64,000 nt of DNA. It comes from Owenia fusiformis. Its lineage: Eukaryota; Annelida; Polychaeta; Sabellida; Oweniidae. Every line of letters begins with the position of its first letter. The first letter of the stretch is position 1. The position numbers were made by a program, and so were the translations under genes. Of this stretch, positions 1 to 10,477 are shown piece by piece. The stretch lies in the NCBI GenBank assembly GCA_903813345.2, contig CAIIXF020000009.1, forward strand, positions 28,680,740 to 28,744,739, given 5' to 3'. A model generated the notes under the pieces. That model was not told the DNA's origin. It saw only the letters and a list, made by a program, of their open reading frames with translations, and ran no database searches.

Positions 1-19
1 TTTTAAAACTCATCTACAA

Positions 20-930
20 GTTCTCAGGATTCCAAATCTGACCTTACTTTTGACCTTTGACATTTGGTTGACCTTCAGTGACCTCTGAAAGGTCAAAAAG
101 TTGATTTTTCAAATCGATTTTCTGGATTCAAATTTAGGTGTATTTAATCACAAAAGAGCTAAAGAGGTCCAAAAAAGACAAATTTGCAAGGTCAAAGGTC
201 AAGGTCATTGAATTATATCACAAACTGTGTTTTCTAAGTTTCTCAAAATTGGTGACTACAAATCAAAATTCTTATATGAAAGTCCGGATATATATTCCTC
301 TAAAGGTTCTACACACATTAGCAATTGATTATTTATTAAAATTTTGCACCAGTTTTGAGATATTAGAGCTCAAAAACTGAAAAAGGTCAAATTTTGAAAT
401 TTTTCAAGGTCAAATTTCAACTTGATCTAAATTGACCAATCTTTTTTTTAAAAAAAACATCTCAATTTCTCAGGATTTCAAATCTGACCTTACTTTTGAC
501 CTTTGACCTTTCATTGACCTTCAGTGACCTCCGAAAGGTCAAAAAAGTTGATTTTTCAAATCGATTTTTTGGATTCAAATTTAGGTGTATTTAATCACAA
601 AAGACCTAAAGAGGTCCAAAAAAGTAAAATTTGCAAGGTCAAGGTCATTAAATTAAATCACAAACTGTGTTTTCTAAGTTTCTCAAAATCGGTGACTACA
701 AATCAATATTTTCTAATGAAAGTCCGGATATATATTCCTCTATCTATTAGAATTTTGCACCAGTTTTGAAATATTAGAGCTCAAAAACTGAAAAAGGTCA
801 AATTTCGAAATATTTCAAGGTCAAATTTCAACTTGATCTAAATTGACCAAACTTTTTTTTTTTTTAAAAACCATCTACAACTTCCCAGGAGTTCAAATCT
901 GACTTTAGTTTTGACCTTTGGTTGACCTTG
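20..930. repeat. Tandem satellite, ~430-bp unit, rich in AGGTCA/TGACCT
   Basis: The block beginning CAAATCTGACCTTACTTTTG near 35 recurs near 478 and, diverged, near 895, giving unequal periods of about 440 and 416. Each unit contains clusters of AGGTCA half-sites, for example three almost head-to-tail near 188-206. The short ORFs here (138-380, 524-769) are products of the repeat, not genes. Confidence 0.8.
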
Positions 931-1082
931 GAAGAAACCAGGTAACCAACTTCATAACTTACTTAGTAACACACTTAGTTACTTACTTACATAATACATT
1001 CTGTTTTGTAGCAATGAATATAACTTTTTCAGATCTAAAATCTTATTAGTATTTATAATTTAAGTCCAAGTAGCATCTATAT

Positions 1083-1320
1083 CTAAGAATTAATTTGAAA
1101 TGTTTCTTTCTGATTGTTTATCCTCACTAGCACACCCACTTTGCCTTCAGGAAATAAAGTCACAGTTTCAACATCCTCATCATCGTTCTGTTGTCTCCTT
1201 AACCCTTTCTTGGTCGAAATCATATAGAATGCTTTTGCGTCTAATGTTTTCTCAGGGGATGTAATCAACTTTATTCTCACTTGATTCGGTTGATTCTGCT
1301 TCAGTATACAATCAGTAGTA
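1083..1320 (-). CDS. Unrecognised possible exon between two direct repeats
   Basis: A minus-strand open frame with unbiased, protein-like composition (charged, with a QQNDDED run and a hydrophobic KVGVLVRI tail) extends from an upstream open stretch near 1320 down to 1083. A GTGAGG near 1130 could be a donor. It matches no family I know. It lies between two near-identical stretches (about 905-1000 and 1343-1420, both starting GACCTTTGGTTGACC), so it may be cargo captured inside the repeat element. Confidence 0.25.
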
Positions 1321-1569
1321 TAGTAGGCTTTGAGCTTTCTGGACCTTTGGTTGACCTTGGAAGAAACCAGGTAACCAACTTCATAACTTACTTAGTAACA
1401 CACTTAGTTACTAACTTAGTAACTTACTTACTTAGTCAATAACTACTTAGTAACTAGCTTACTTAAAAACCAACTTAATAACCATCTGTTGACCATTGGT
1501 TGACCATATAAGGCCAAAAACGCCTACAGGGCGGGCCTCCGTAAGATTGCTTGCAATCTTGATCTCTAG

Positions 1570-3222
1570 TTATTTATTATATATCAGTAGTTACAAATAT
1601 ACCAATATATATATGGGATTAACATCTGAGCCTACGTTTAACTCTTAGAGTTACTTTGGGGAGTTTACTCTGAGACTGAAAATTATAAAGTTGGTTTTTA
1701 AAGGATTAATAAAAGAACATAAAACAAGGCAGAAAGTTAACTTGAGAAACAAAGGGCTAGTAATAGGTTAAAAATCATGCAGACATGCTAGTACATTATA
1801 ACTTTTTTTCTTTTTTTGATACAAAATCATAATTTGCATACCAAATGAAACTTGAGGTTGTTATCTAGCCAGGAATCATGAATTATACACTTTTACTTGA
1901 ATAAAATATGTCACCACCGTCTCACTTAAACATGTGGTGTGCCATGAAAATAAGCATGATTTGCAAAATGTTCCTGAACTAATACGGCCTGATGATCGCC
2001 AAGTTAATAGCCCTGATGCAAACCCCAGTGAGTATAGAGTATGGGAAGGTCTCCAGGAGATTGTATGAAGGCACCCAATCTAGAAAATTGCTCAACTAAA
2101 GCTGACAATTAAGACAGGTTGAAAAAAACTTAGCTAACATTTCATTGATACTGCTATAAAATTACATAATGCCAAACATTTTTCTCTAGTTGTGTGCGCA
2201 TTCTTTTATAAGTCACATGAGTTTAAACTGCTATATCAGCAAGGACTAAAACTAAAATATATCATCAATTAGGGTGGTGGACCAATTGAACTCCCCTTTT
2301 AGATCAAATATAATCTAAGTTGACGGACGTGTTACATAATATTATAACTAAGAACCCCTGGCACTATATAACTGCAAAATTTGGGGTATGTAGGTTGGAA
2401 AATAAAAAAATTGTAGTGTCTTGAAAAAAAGATATCCTTTTCGACGTTCAAGGATATTAATATGTGCCTTTTTTCCTTCTAGTTCATTCTCCTTTTTCTT
2501 TAACTCTTGTGTTTTTAGAAGTTTTTTTAAATTATTATGTTCACCTAAATTGAATGGCATCGACTGTTTATTAAATATAGTTCATGTCTTATAAATGCTT
2601 AATCACTGGCATAACTGTATAAGTGACTTCTCATTTGCATTTGTAGATCATAGAAATGCAAAGTCTATAGTTCATAGCCACGAACATTCCTAAATGTGTA
2701 ATGCGCTATTACACAAAGCTGACCCCGGATGTAGTATTTCAAAATTAAGGATGTCTTACAGTCAATCATCATTTGTCCATGCATCTTTCCTTTTGTTACA
2801 TGGTACTTTATAGTCACTTTGGTCAGCATTGCCTCGATTCATTATATTAAAGACACAACTAGCCTTAGCAAACTTAGTTGTATGGTGATTGTTGTACTAG
2901 CACACGTTCTGACAACCTTTATTCTTTATATTACTGTATGATCAATCAACAAGCAACCTGAAACATATATAAATAAATTACAACTTTATTATGAACAATA
3001 CAGAAACCATATGGCTGAATCATGTTGGTTGGGGATGAACTGTGACTTACATGTACACCCCCCCCCCCCCCCCCTAAGGGATGGACTCTCTGTCAGTCAG
3101 TCAAATAAAAAGACAAATGTGAGTGTGATAAGATTTGACAGGGACTATTTGGTCTAAATCAAAAATACAATGTTCAAAGCGGAGCACATACTTTTTATGC
3201 CAGTTTTGAGTTTGCCAGTGCT
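1570..3222. other. Gap: AT-rich DNA, no supported gene
   Basis: No splice-consistent coding or clear repeat was seen. A pure run of 17 C occupies 3058-3074. A short lysine-rich open frame (2348-2560, minus) looks like chance composition. Confidence 0.5.
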
Positions 3223-3539
3223 GGGGCCGTGAATTCGTACGATCCAAGAATTTAGTCCGGATAAATTTTATCTTTTAGGAATGTGATCCGGATAAATATT
3301 TGGTGAATTCGTACAATCCTAGGATTTTGGGGGAATCCCCAAGAATTGGAGTTTGGATAAAATTTATCCGAAAAGTAATCCACCTACGTAGGTGGATTGA
3401 GATTTGGATAAAATTTATCCTAAAAATTGTATGAATTCACCGATTGTTCGGATAAATTCCAAGATTAATCCCACAATGCATCTTTACCATGACGAAATTC
3501 ATCCGGATCAGATCGCGGATCGTACAAATTCATGGCCCC
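3223..3539. mobile_element. Palindromic MITE with GGGGCCGTGAATTCGTACGA ends
   Basis: The left end GGGGCCGTGAATTCGTAC is matched in inverted form by GTACAAATTCATGGCCCC at 3522-3539. Inner segments (GGATAAA..TTTATCC, GAATTCGTACAATCC/GAATTCACC) also pair, so nearly the whole 317 bp folds on itself. The centre is a perfect palindrome, CCACCTACGTAGGTGG, about 3381-3396. It is non-coding. No target duplication was obvious. Confidence 0.65.
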
Positions 3540-3540
3540 C

Positions 3541-3965
3541 GCAGGCGCAGGTGGCGTGCACTGCTCAACTTGAAGAAACATATAAGAACATTGCATCTGT
3601 CAGAATGTACCGCTTCAAGAAAACACAAAAATTTTGTGATAAATTAATATCTAACAGTAAATAAACAATTCTTGCATTTTATTGTTGTTTAAACATAAAA
3701 ACGAAGATTAGTTACCAATTTTCATAAATTCCCCATTATGGCGGTGGTTGTTATGATGATTACGCCGGACGAAAAAGTGCATATATCCTCTAGCGCAGTG
3801 ACATCTTTAAAACGCATCGGCTTTATTTCAATGTTACTTTTTATGACGTTTTGGAACACAGTGTTTCCGTTTTTATCATCATTATTTACCTGATGCTTTG
3901 GGCATTTGTTGATGGCGGACAACATCCATCTCCTGGCCAAACACAGAAAAACTCAGATATGAGAT
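3541..3965. other. Gap: no recognised feature
   Basis: This stretch follows the end of the minus-strand gene at 3966. A minus-strand open frame at 3722-3940 has no family resemblance and no splice support. Confidence 0.4.
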
Positions 3966-5746
3966 TCAATTGACCAAACTCTGATCATAGGTCCTCAGAC
4001 TTGCAGTTGCATCTGCTTCATGGGCCTTGTCTGCCCGGTCCTTGTTCCAGCGCGATATTCCTTCCAGAATATAAGCCTGGAAGTTGACTGCATTAGCACT
4101 TGTTCCTAGAAAACATAATGAAATATACATAAATAATATTACACAAGCACCATGGATAATAAATAAAGACACATGATGAACTATGTTGACCCTAAAATAA
4201 AGCAACGAGGCAAAAAATGAGTAAAACAGAGTTTATTCATTTCAAAATGGCTATTTAACCCAAATGCCCAATAATACCTAATATTAAATATAGTAAATCC
4301 ATAATTATATATTCATCACACAAATAAAATATATTCTTACCTGGAATCATGCGATTCAGATGAAGGTGAAAATACTCTAAGCTGGTTGACCCCCGGTTAC
4401 ATCTGTATGTCTTTAATGTCACCCCTCCCTTTACAACAGTTCCTGTCTCAACATACAACTGGACTCCCTCTGGATCTTGAATACAGGAAATAAGGCGTTT
4501 CTGGTCTTCCCAGATCTTCTCAGAACGTTCTTTGTCCAGGAGAGGGATCCCCATCGTATCGAGTCCCTGATCACCAGCAAGAGTGTTTATAAGTGCCTTG
4601 ATCAGACGGCTTGTCTTATCGACTCCCCTTGTTTTTCTTCTACAGAACTTGGCCAACCATTTTTTGGTGATCATATCAAAGAGGTCAGAATCTGATACAT
4701 CACTGACACACTTAGAAGCTAGCTCCACACGCTTTGCCTCCTTCAGCAGGTTAACATCTTCGGGATCCCCCTCAAAAATCGCAGTTGACAAGGATGACAT
4801 AAAAAATGGATAGAGGGCGTGTGCTTCACTTGTAACACCAGCAGCAAACCGCCTCATTAGATGCCAGATATCAAGCAACGCATTCATTTCTGGCCATCTG
4901 TGAAACAGATCATTCACCTATAAAATAAAAGACAACCTGGATAAATACTTAATATGGATGGATGGATGGACTGAAATTCTGGTTAGGCAGAGATTTCACT
5001 TCAGTTTGTTGGTGTCATCGCAGAGAATTATATTTCCATTTATTGTATTTGAAAGCAACATCCATCAACTGTAGAATTTACTCATGTATTAACTTACCTT
5101 ACTACCTGTCCTAGAGCAACAGTCCCTATCCACATACATGGCAACTGGAGGCCTTCTGCCATCTTTTTGAGAGCGTCACCTTCTCCAACGGTGAGGACAC
5201 ATCGAAGAATTTCCCCCCTCTCATTGCCTACATCAGTTGCCCAGGCAGCAGTTCTTGCACTTTTTCCCTGCCAACTTCTTCGTGATCTGAAAAAATAAAA
5301 CGAAGTTTCAATAGATTATTAATATCCAATGCTTGTTCAGTAAACGTTCCTAAGGGATATGGTGAAGCCTTCTGTATATCAGTCAGTAAAAATTAACCTA
5401 AATTATGAATTTAAAATTACCTTCTTTGTAGAATCCATCTTCAGGATCTTCCCAAAGGTGTTTGTGATACAGCCTTTGATGTCATCAGCACGCATCAACA
5501 CATCTTTGGCAAAGACTGAAAGTAGCCACTGGGCCCTGGGGATGTGTCTCATTGGAGGTACTGGCTGGAAATCTGGTCGGATGATGAGTGGACCAATAAA
5601 GCTGTTAAAGGCCTAGAGGTAGCGCAGTGTTTGCCTCATCCACCTTCTCTGTCCAATTCTTCATCTGACATAATCTACATGCTATTTCCCATCTTACATA
5701 GCTTGTAACCATCATCCTCTTGTTTCTTATCTCTCCACAGTTTGAT
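3966..5746 (-). pseudogene. Transposase-derived RNase-H-like protein, multi-exon, degenerate
   Basis: Exons read on the minus strand are 5746-5421, 5286-5098, 4917-4341 and 4105-3966. Canonical acceptors and donors are present, and the last two exons join in frame at MIPG/TS. The order of conserved blocks (RWLL-type segment then KMDSTKK; TAAWATDVGNERG; YVDRDCC; WHLMRRFAAG; CRRKTRGV; QDPEGVQLYVETGT; RGSTSLEYFHLHLNR; FQAYILEGISRWNKDRA) matches a transposon-derived protein repeated in fish, coral and other marine animal genomes. I associate that family with DUF6729-type proteins, but am not certain of the name. The aspartate in YVDRDCC is a plausible catalytic acid. Breaks: an in-frame TAG near 5617, a shift between KKLAG and the TAAW block near 5265, and another between KKMAEG and PPVAMYVDRDCC near 5150. 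These point to a pseudogene, although assembly indels cannot be excluded. The P2X7-tail-like gene lies just upstream on the same strand. Confidence 0.6.
4341..4917 (-). CDS. Largest intact exon of the transposase-like gene
   Basis: This exon is open for its whole 577 bp. It begins after TTTTATAG and ends at G/GTAAGAAT. It carries WHLMRRFAAG, the CRRKTRGV basic block and RGSTSLEYFHLHLNR. The good splice sites and absence of stops indicate recent coding constraint or a young copy. Confidence 0.6.
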
Positions 5747-5851
5747 CTGTAAGAAAAAATACCATATCATTGTGTTATATTAGTCTCAGTTGCTTTTTAA
5801 GTTTAAGGTCATATATCAAAACGAGGCTAGGATTGTAAGACAGGGATTCCC

Positions 5852-6783
5852 CTAAATGAGCCACATTGCTAATGTTATCAATGAACCCGGATGTGTGCCT
5901 AAAAAGTGTCTTTGACTTATGATCTTCAGAACGCAGCACGATGGGATTACTTTTCTATCACCCCTGGTCAATCGTCCATGTCTCCATAATATGAACTGCC
6001 AGTATGCCATATGTCTATACGCCTTATTGCCAAATGCGCCTCCCTCATTGTTATCCGCAGCTGCGCCTCCCTCATTGTTATCCGCAGCTGCGCCTCCCTC
6101 ATTGTTATCCGCAGCTGCGCCGACAGTCCCTCTATATTCTCCCCTGAGTAACAGCGCAACAGCGATTACATTTGAATCTAACACTAACAGATCCATTTCC
6201 TGAAACAATGAAGCAAACATTTAAAAATTTACATGATAAGAAGTAAGGGTGAACAATATAGCACACTTGAAACCTGTTGACAAGCCTATACAAAAAATAA
6301 TTTTAAAATGGGAAATCAAAAATGGCTGTTATAACATTTTCAAAGATTGCCCAAAAAATAATAAGTTTTAAAAATTCATGCATATCAAAATCCTGGAAAA
6401 TTTCTGGTAAATCTCTTTCAAATTTGCACGAAAACATGTCGAACAAGATTTAAGTGGACGCTCACCAAAACTGAGCACCCATACCTCTTTTCTAGACACC
6501 TGAGGGTGCAATAAAACTATATATAGAAAATATGAGGAAATAATACTCACAGCTCTTACTGACAGGCATTGTTCAGGCACTTGGGCGCAACAGAGATTTT
6601 CAACATCAGTTGGCATGTTCCTGCAGTTACCACACTTGCAATCGAAAACAAGTTCCTCGTCATCTGGGGGGGTTGTGCTGGTTCTTTTACAAACAAAATG
6701 TTGATTACCAGACTTGGGTAACGATCCACCACTTTCAATAGTGTTTCAACCAGCTCCTCTTGTGGCATGGCATTGATCATATC
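5852..6783 (-). CDS. P2X7 C-terminal-domain-like zinc protein (two exons seen, 1-nt frameshift)
   Basis: The first visible exon (6783-6560) encodes a helical EELVETLLKVVDRYPSLV stretch and then, after a one-base shift, the cysteine block CKCGNCRNMPTDVENLCC. The donor is CA/GTAAGA. The second exon (6199-5852, after TTTCAG) continues in phase with EMDLLVLDSNVIAVALLL, then NKAYRHMAYWQF, LWRHGRL and RKVIPSCC, and ends in a stop. These are the hallmarks of the zinc-binding ballast domain at the P2X7 receptor tail, which also occurs as a stand-alone protein family in invertebrates; no channel part is visible. The reading frame changes at a run of seven C (7 G at 6666-6672 on the plus strand). This is either a sequencing or assembly slip or an inactivating indel. 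Earlier exons probably exist, because the exon starts at an acceptor. Confidence 0.65.
6036..6121 (-). repeat. 27-bp in-frame tandem repeat inside the P2X7-like exon
   Basis: Three exact copies of a 27-bp unit (6036-6062, 6063-6089, 6090-6116) plus five bases. On the coding strand they give nine-residue units GGAAADNNE, so the frame is kept. The exactness implies a recent expansion. Confidence 0.9.
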
Positions 6784-7021
6784 CTAAAATATTGTTAAAA
6801 AATAAGCTATTTTTAGAACTTCTATCACACAGACATTTCTCATATTTGATCAATGATTCATAAATTTTTTACTAACATTCATGAAAAAAAGAATTAGAAA
6901 TGAACATTCTCACAACGTACAAAGCATTGACACACCATGTGTTAATAGTGGTAATATTTATAAAATCCCTTTGCAAAGTTTGTAGGGAAGCACGAAAACA
7001 TTGAAAGTCATATTTACTTAC

Positions 7022-7138
7022 TTATGATTTTTTCTTTCTATTTTCCTGTATCTTATGAACTCTGGCAGTCTCCTCTTCAGTCATGACAATTTTACCCTTT
7101 TTCTGTTTTTTGGCCTTTTGCGTGCCACTTGTGCCAGC
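7022..7138 (-). CDS. Possible small lysine-rich terminal exon
   Basis: On the minus strand, TTATTGCAG is followed by an open stretch encoding AGTSGTQKAKKQKKGK and then EEETARVHKIQENRKKKS with a stop near 7023. It cannot be joined in phase to the cysteine exon at 7702-7585, so its gene is unknown. Confidence 0.3.
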   Translation of the reverse strand, partial: AGTSGTQKAKKQKKGKIVMTEEETARVHKIQENRKKKS

Positions 7139-7450
7139 CTGCAATAAGTATTTTTCATATGATTATTTGGTGAAAACAGTAGTATTGCTAAAGCCCTTGG
7201 GGCTTCCATCTTTACACCCATCACATCTGGCGGCGATGTAGGTAAAGATGTAAAAATTACAACGAATACATAATTGATCAAATTATTAAATTCGCCTGCA
7301 ATAAGTATTTTTCATATGATTATTTGGTGAAAACAGTAGTATTGCTAAAGCCCTTGGGGCTTCCATCTTTACACCCATCACATCTGGCGGCGATGTAGGT
7401 AAAGATGTAAAAATTACAACGAATACATAATTGATCAAATTATTAAATTC
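7138..7450. repeat. 157-bp tandem duplication
   Basis: Copies at 7138-7294 and 7295-about 7450 look identical by eye. The unit contains a CTTATTGCAG splice acceptor (minus strand), so the acceptor itself is duplicated. Confidence 0.9.
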
Positions 7451-7584
7451 ATATTGTATAATACTAATTTTGAAAAAAAAACAATTACTTAGCATATTTC
7501 ATTAATGGATAGGTCCATGCAAATAGAAGTCATACATGTTTTTCAAATTATTCATGTAATAAGTATATATAGATTTAAATGTAC

Positions 7585-7702
7585 CTGTACCGGTGGGTAC
7601 CTTGTTCATACATAGGTTTTCTTTACAACTGCATTCTACACAGAAGACCCCAGCAGCCCAACATTCATACTTCTTTGTTGCACATTTTGTTGCACATTTG
7701 CA
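7585..7702 (-). CDS. Cysteine-rich (CXC-like) exon
   Basis: The exon lies between TATTTCAG and G/GTACAT on the minus strand, 118 bp. It encodes CKCATKC, then YECWAAGVFC, VECSCKE and LCMN: nine cysteines spaced roughly like a tesmin/TSO1 CXC motif or one of the cysteine clusters that accompany some transposases. It ends in phase 1. It may belong to the P2X7-like or transposase-like gene downstream, or to an independent mobile element. No exact family is claimed. Confidence 0.4.
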
Positions 7703-8500
7703 CTGAAATAATATATACATGTAAATGTTTACTTTGTCCAGTTACATGTATTTAGATGAGAGTAATTTATAGAAAACATACACTACAGCATAATATTATG
7801 AAATCAGTTGAAAAGTTGAAACCCAAGTATATTCTGGCTATACTACATACATGTAGCTCTAGTCTACCTGAGACTAGCCGAGTGAGTGGCAGTCTTACCT
7901 GGATGATAAAACCTGGTGAGTATGTGGCCATCCTGCAGAGCACACTTCTCTTTTTTCAGGACAGCCACGCACTCTTATTACCCGGTGAGTTCGCGTGAGT
8001 AAATATAACTTGTTTATAGGGGACCCATTTATAGGCTAATGCATTATCCTGCCTTCTAGCCTTGGTTCCTTCCCTAAATTTTGTTTCGAATTTCAACTTT
8101 TGCGATCACATTTCAAGTAATAATAAACGTAAGTTCCTGTTAAAACCATGTCCAAATTATCGAAATAAACCATGGTGTAATAAATAACCCAAACATGAAG
8201 AACTATTCAATGAATTTACCGACATATCTGCAACAATTATACTCACCTGAGTTGGAGGGGTTTAAAGGGAAAATCCAAAATGAGGCCTTTATGACGTCAT
8301 GGGAATTCTGTGAATGTCGAAGAGTTCCAAAATTGTGTTTTGTGATTGTCGGTTGTCTTTCGTTTTTACTAGAGTTATTGAACAAACTATGCACTTGACT
8401 TAGTCCAAGAATATAGGTAAGATATACAACCCACCAATTATCCAATGAAAAGGGCGTGTCACTGATTGTTCAGAGTGTGTTCATAGACTATAGGATATCT
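7703..8500. other. Gap: no supported gene
   Basis: Low-complexity AT-rich DNA. The plus-strand frames at 7756-7998 and 8195-8398 lack family resemblance and splice context. Confidence 0.4.
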
Positions 8501-8992
8501 TTAAAGGCCCACTTTGTGAATTTTCAATATTTTTGGGCAAAATAAAGACTTACATCTAAATTTCATAGTATGTCCAATGTATTGATAAGAACCTTATCTC
8601 TCATTTGACACCAACAACAGCTCAAATGGACCACATCAAAGCTTGCAATAAATTATCAAGAAATATTTTTGATCTGTCAAGCTTTATATATCAAGTTTTT
8701 ATCAATGTCATTGAAAGATGGCGAAGTTGTTTGTATTTAACATGATTCATTCATTTTTATAGAAGTGCCGCCATCTTTTAAATCAATAATAATTTAAAAC
8801 ATGCACTTTGTTTAACATGTGCATGCATGTCTAATGATCTCTGAACTTCAAATAGTTTTTCTATGTGAGTTATTTTTTTCTTGGTCCAATATTAAAGCAA
8901 ATCAACCTTTGTGTCATATTAGAGTAAGTGTGTAACATGTTTCAATGATTTTTTTTGATTTTTCTTCTAAATTAAGTATAGTGAGCCTTTAA
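8501..8992. mobile_element. MITE flanked by TTAA, ends AGGCYCACT
   Basis: TTAA at 8501-8504 is followed by AGGCCCACT. The other end reads AGTGAGCCT then TTAA at 8989-8992. Short inverted ends plus a TTAA target duplication fit a piggyBac-type non-autonomous element. It is non-coding. Confidence 0.5.
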
Positions 8993-9660
8993 GGGTTAAA
9001 ATTCAATAAATCACTTTTATTGTATGATGTACTATTTAATGAAGAACTGAGTGTCCAAAATTGCCTTTCCAGTTCTGATATTTTTGGGACATTTTCCAAA
9101 ATGTTATATCATTCATTTTGTGACATAAACAAATAAGAATAGAAGATGTTATTTAAAAAGCCAATGCAATTGTCTTCCAAACAACCAGCTATTGACCTGC
9201 ACTGCTACATGATCTTGTTTTTCTTTGAATATTCAAGAAATGCTTCAAACATCAAGAAATCTTCTTAATCTCTCATATTTATGATACAAGCATAATTGAT
9301 CATATTAAATAATTTTTTAGCCTCCACAACTGTGATATCTTTCCATCTGTTTATCCTACTGTTTAGTTATAGCTTTCTTAGGTGTAGCAAGTTGCCCTTA
9401 TACTAGACAGCATACCTGAAAGAGTAGAAAAGTATAGTATTTTCATAATGTTGTAATTTTACTCTTACTTCAATTGATGCAAAACAAAGACCGTCCTAGA
9501 CTGCCCCTCCTCCTGTATCTCATATTCCCCCTGCCCCCCCCCCTCCTGTATCTCATATTCCTGTTGCTAAATGTATTGATATTATGATTGCTAAATAAAT
9601 AGATATAAAAGTGTTTTAAATACTAAATGTATTGAATTTAGAAATATTTGGGTTTAGTTG

Positions 9661-9840
9661 GTGAAACTTGGCTTGCTCTAATGATCAAATATATATATAT
9701 TCTAAACCCATGTACAAAGCAATCTACAAGTAGAACTTTTACTTGGTGAAACTTGGCTTGTTCTTATGATCAAATATATATATTCTAAACCAATGTACAA
9801 AGCAATCTACAAGTAGAACTTTTACATGGTGAAACTTGAC
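9661..9840. repeat. Tandem repeat, ~84-bp unit, just over two copies
   Basis: GTGAAACTTGGCTTG begins at 9661 and 9746 and, diverged, at 9829. The units include ATATATAT-rich segments. The frame at 9739-9984 is a by-product. Confidence 0.75.
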
Positions 9841-10332
9841 TTGAAATTTCAACATGTGAAACTTGAAGGTTGTTTTGTGCACGATTGTAAGAATCCTGTT
9901 GAAATATATTAAGTAAATTGTTATAGCCTCCAATTGTTTTGTGGAAGTTGATGGTTTATGTTTGGCGGTCAGTGCCTGGAACAACTTGATGTTTTTTTCA
10001 TGTTATTCCTTGAACTTTTTAATAAAATAGACAGTTTTGGGATGGAAAATAACTAATTGTTGCCAAACATTTACCCTGAATACTCCAAAACTATTTTTTG
10101 CTGAAAATCGACGTTTTAGCAGTTATAAGTTTAAATTTCCAATATCTCTAAAAGTACTAGACAGAATTACTTCAAATTTTCAGTGTTTATAGTAAATATA
10201 TTCATTTTCCATTTCTGGACTAGGCCTACATTTCTGACATTTTTATATGTATATATTAGGCTAGAACACATTATTCATTAGGGAAATGTACTATCTGTTG
10301 ATTTGGTGTAAGCCCATTTTACATTTACTTAC

Positions 10333-10477
10333 CTTGAATAGCTTGATCTCTGTCATTTTGTAAATTTTCATTTTGATCAAAATCATTATCATCGATATCT
10401 GAGCCACTTTCAGAACCAGAATCAGCAAAGATAGCCTCTACATTATCTTCATTTATTCTTATTCCTCTGGCAGCCAT
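10333..10477 (-). CDS. Acidic N-terminal first exon of an unknown gene
   Basis: A minus-strand ATG at 10477 opens a 48-codon exon that ends at CAAG/GTAAGTAAA, a strong donor. The peptide has a basic start (MAARGIRINED) and an acidic serine-rich patch (ADSGSESGSDIDDNDFDQ). Acidic leaders of this kind occur in piggyBac-derived and other transposase genes and in nuclear proteins. No matching downstream exon was recognised, although the cysteine-rich exon at 7702-7585 is on the same strand. Confidence 0.4.

Larger units (their letters stand above)
1..1569 (+). mobile_element. Helitron-like (Helentron/HINE-type) element, 3' portion with satellite core
   Basis: The 3' end shows a perfect 8-bp stem hairpin (AAGATTGC/GCAATCTT, 1543-1560), then GATCT and CTAG at 1566-1569, followed by a T. 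That order (stem-loop, a few bases, CTAG, host T) is the known Helitron 3' signature. Upstream lies a GGTCA-rich tandem array. A second element at 32784-34720 has the same architecture, which supports the reading. The 5' end is outside the window, so autonomy and length are unknown. No Rep/helicase coding is visible. Strand is inferred from the hairpin end. Confidence 0.5.

Noticed and set aside
3404-3664. 86-codon plus-strand frame
   Set aside because: Its first half is the right arm of the palindromic MITE; no conserved features.
5919-6203. Plus-strand frame with repeated PPSLLSAAA units
   Set aside because: Antisense shadow of the P2X7-like exon and its 27-bp repeat.
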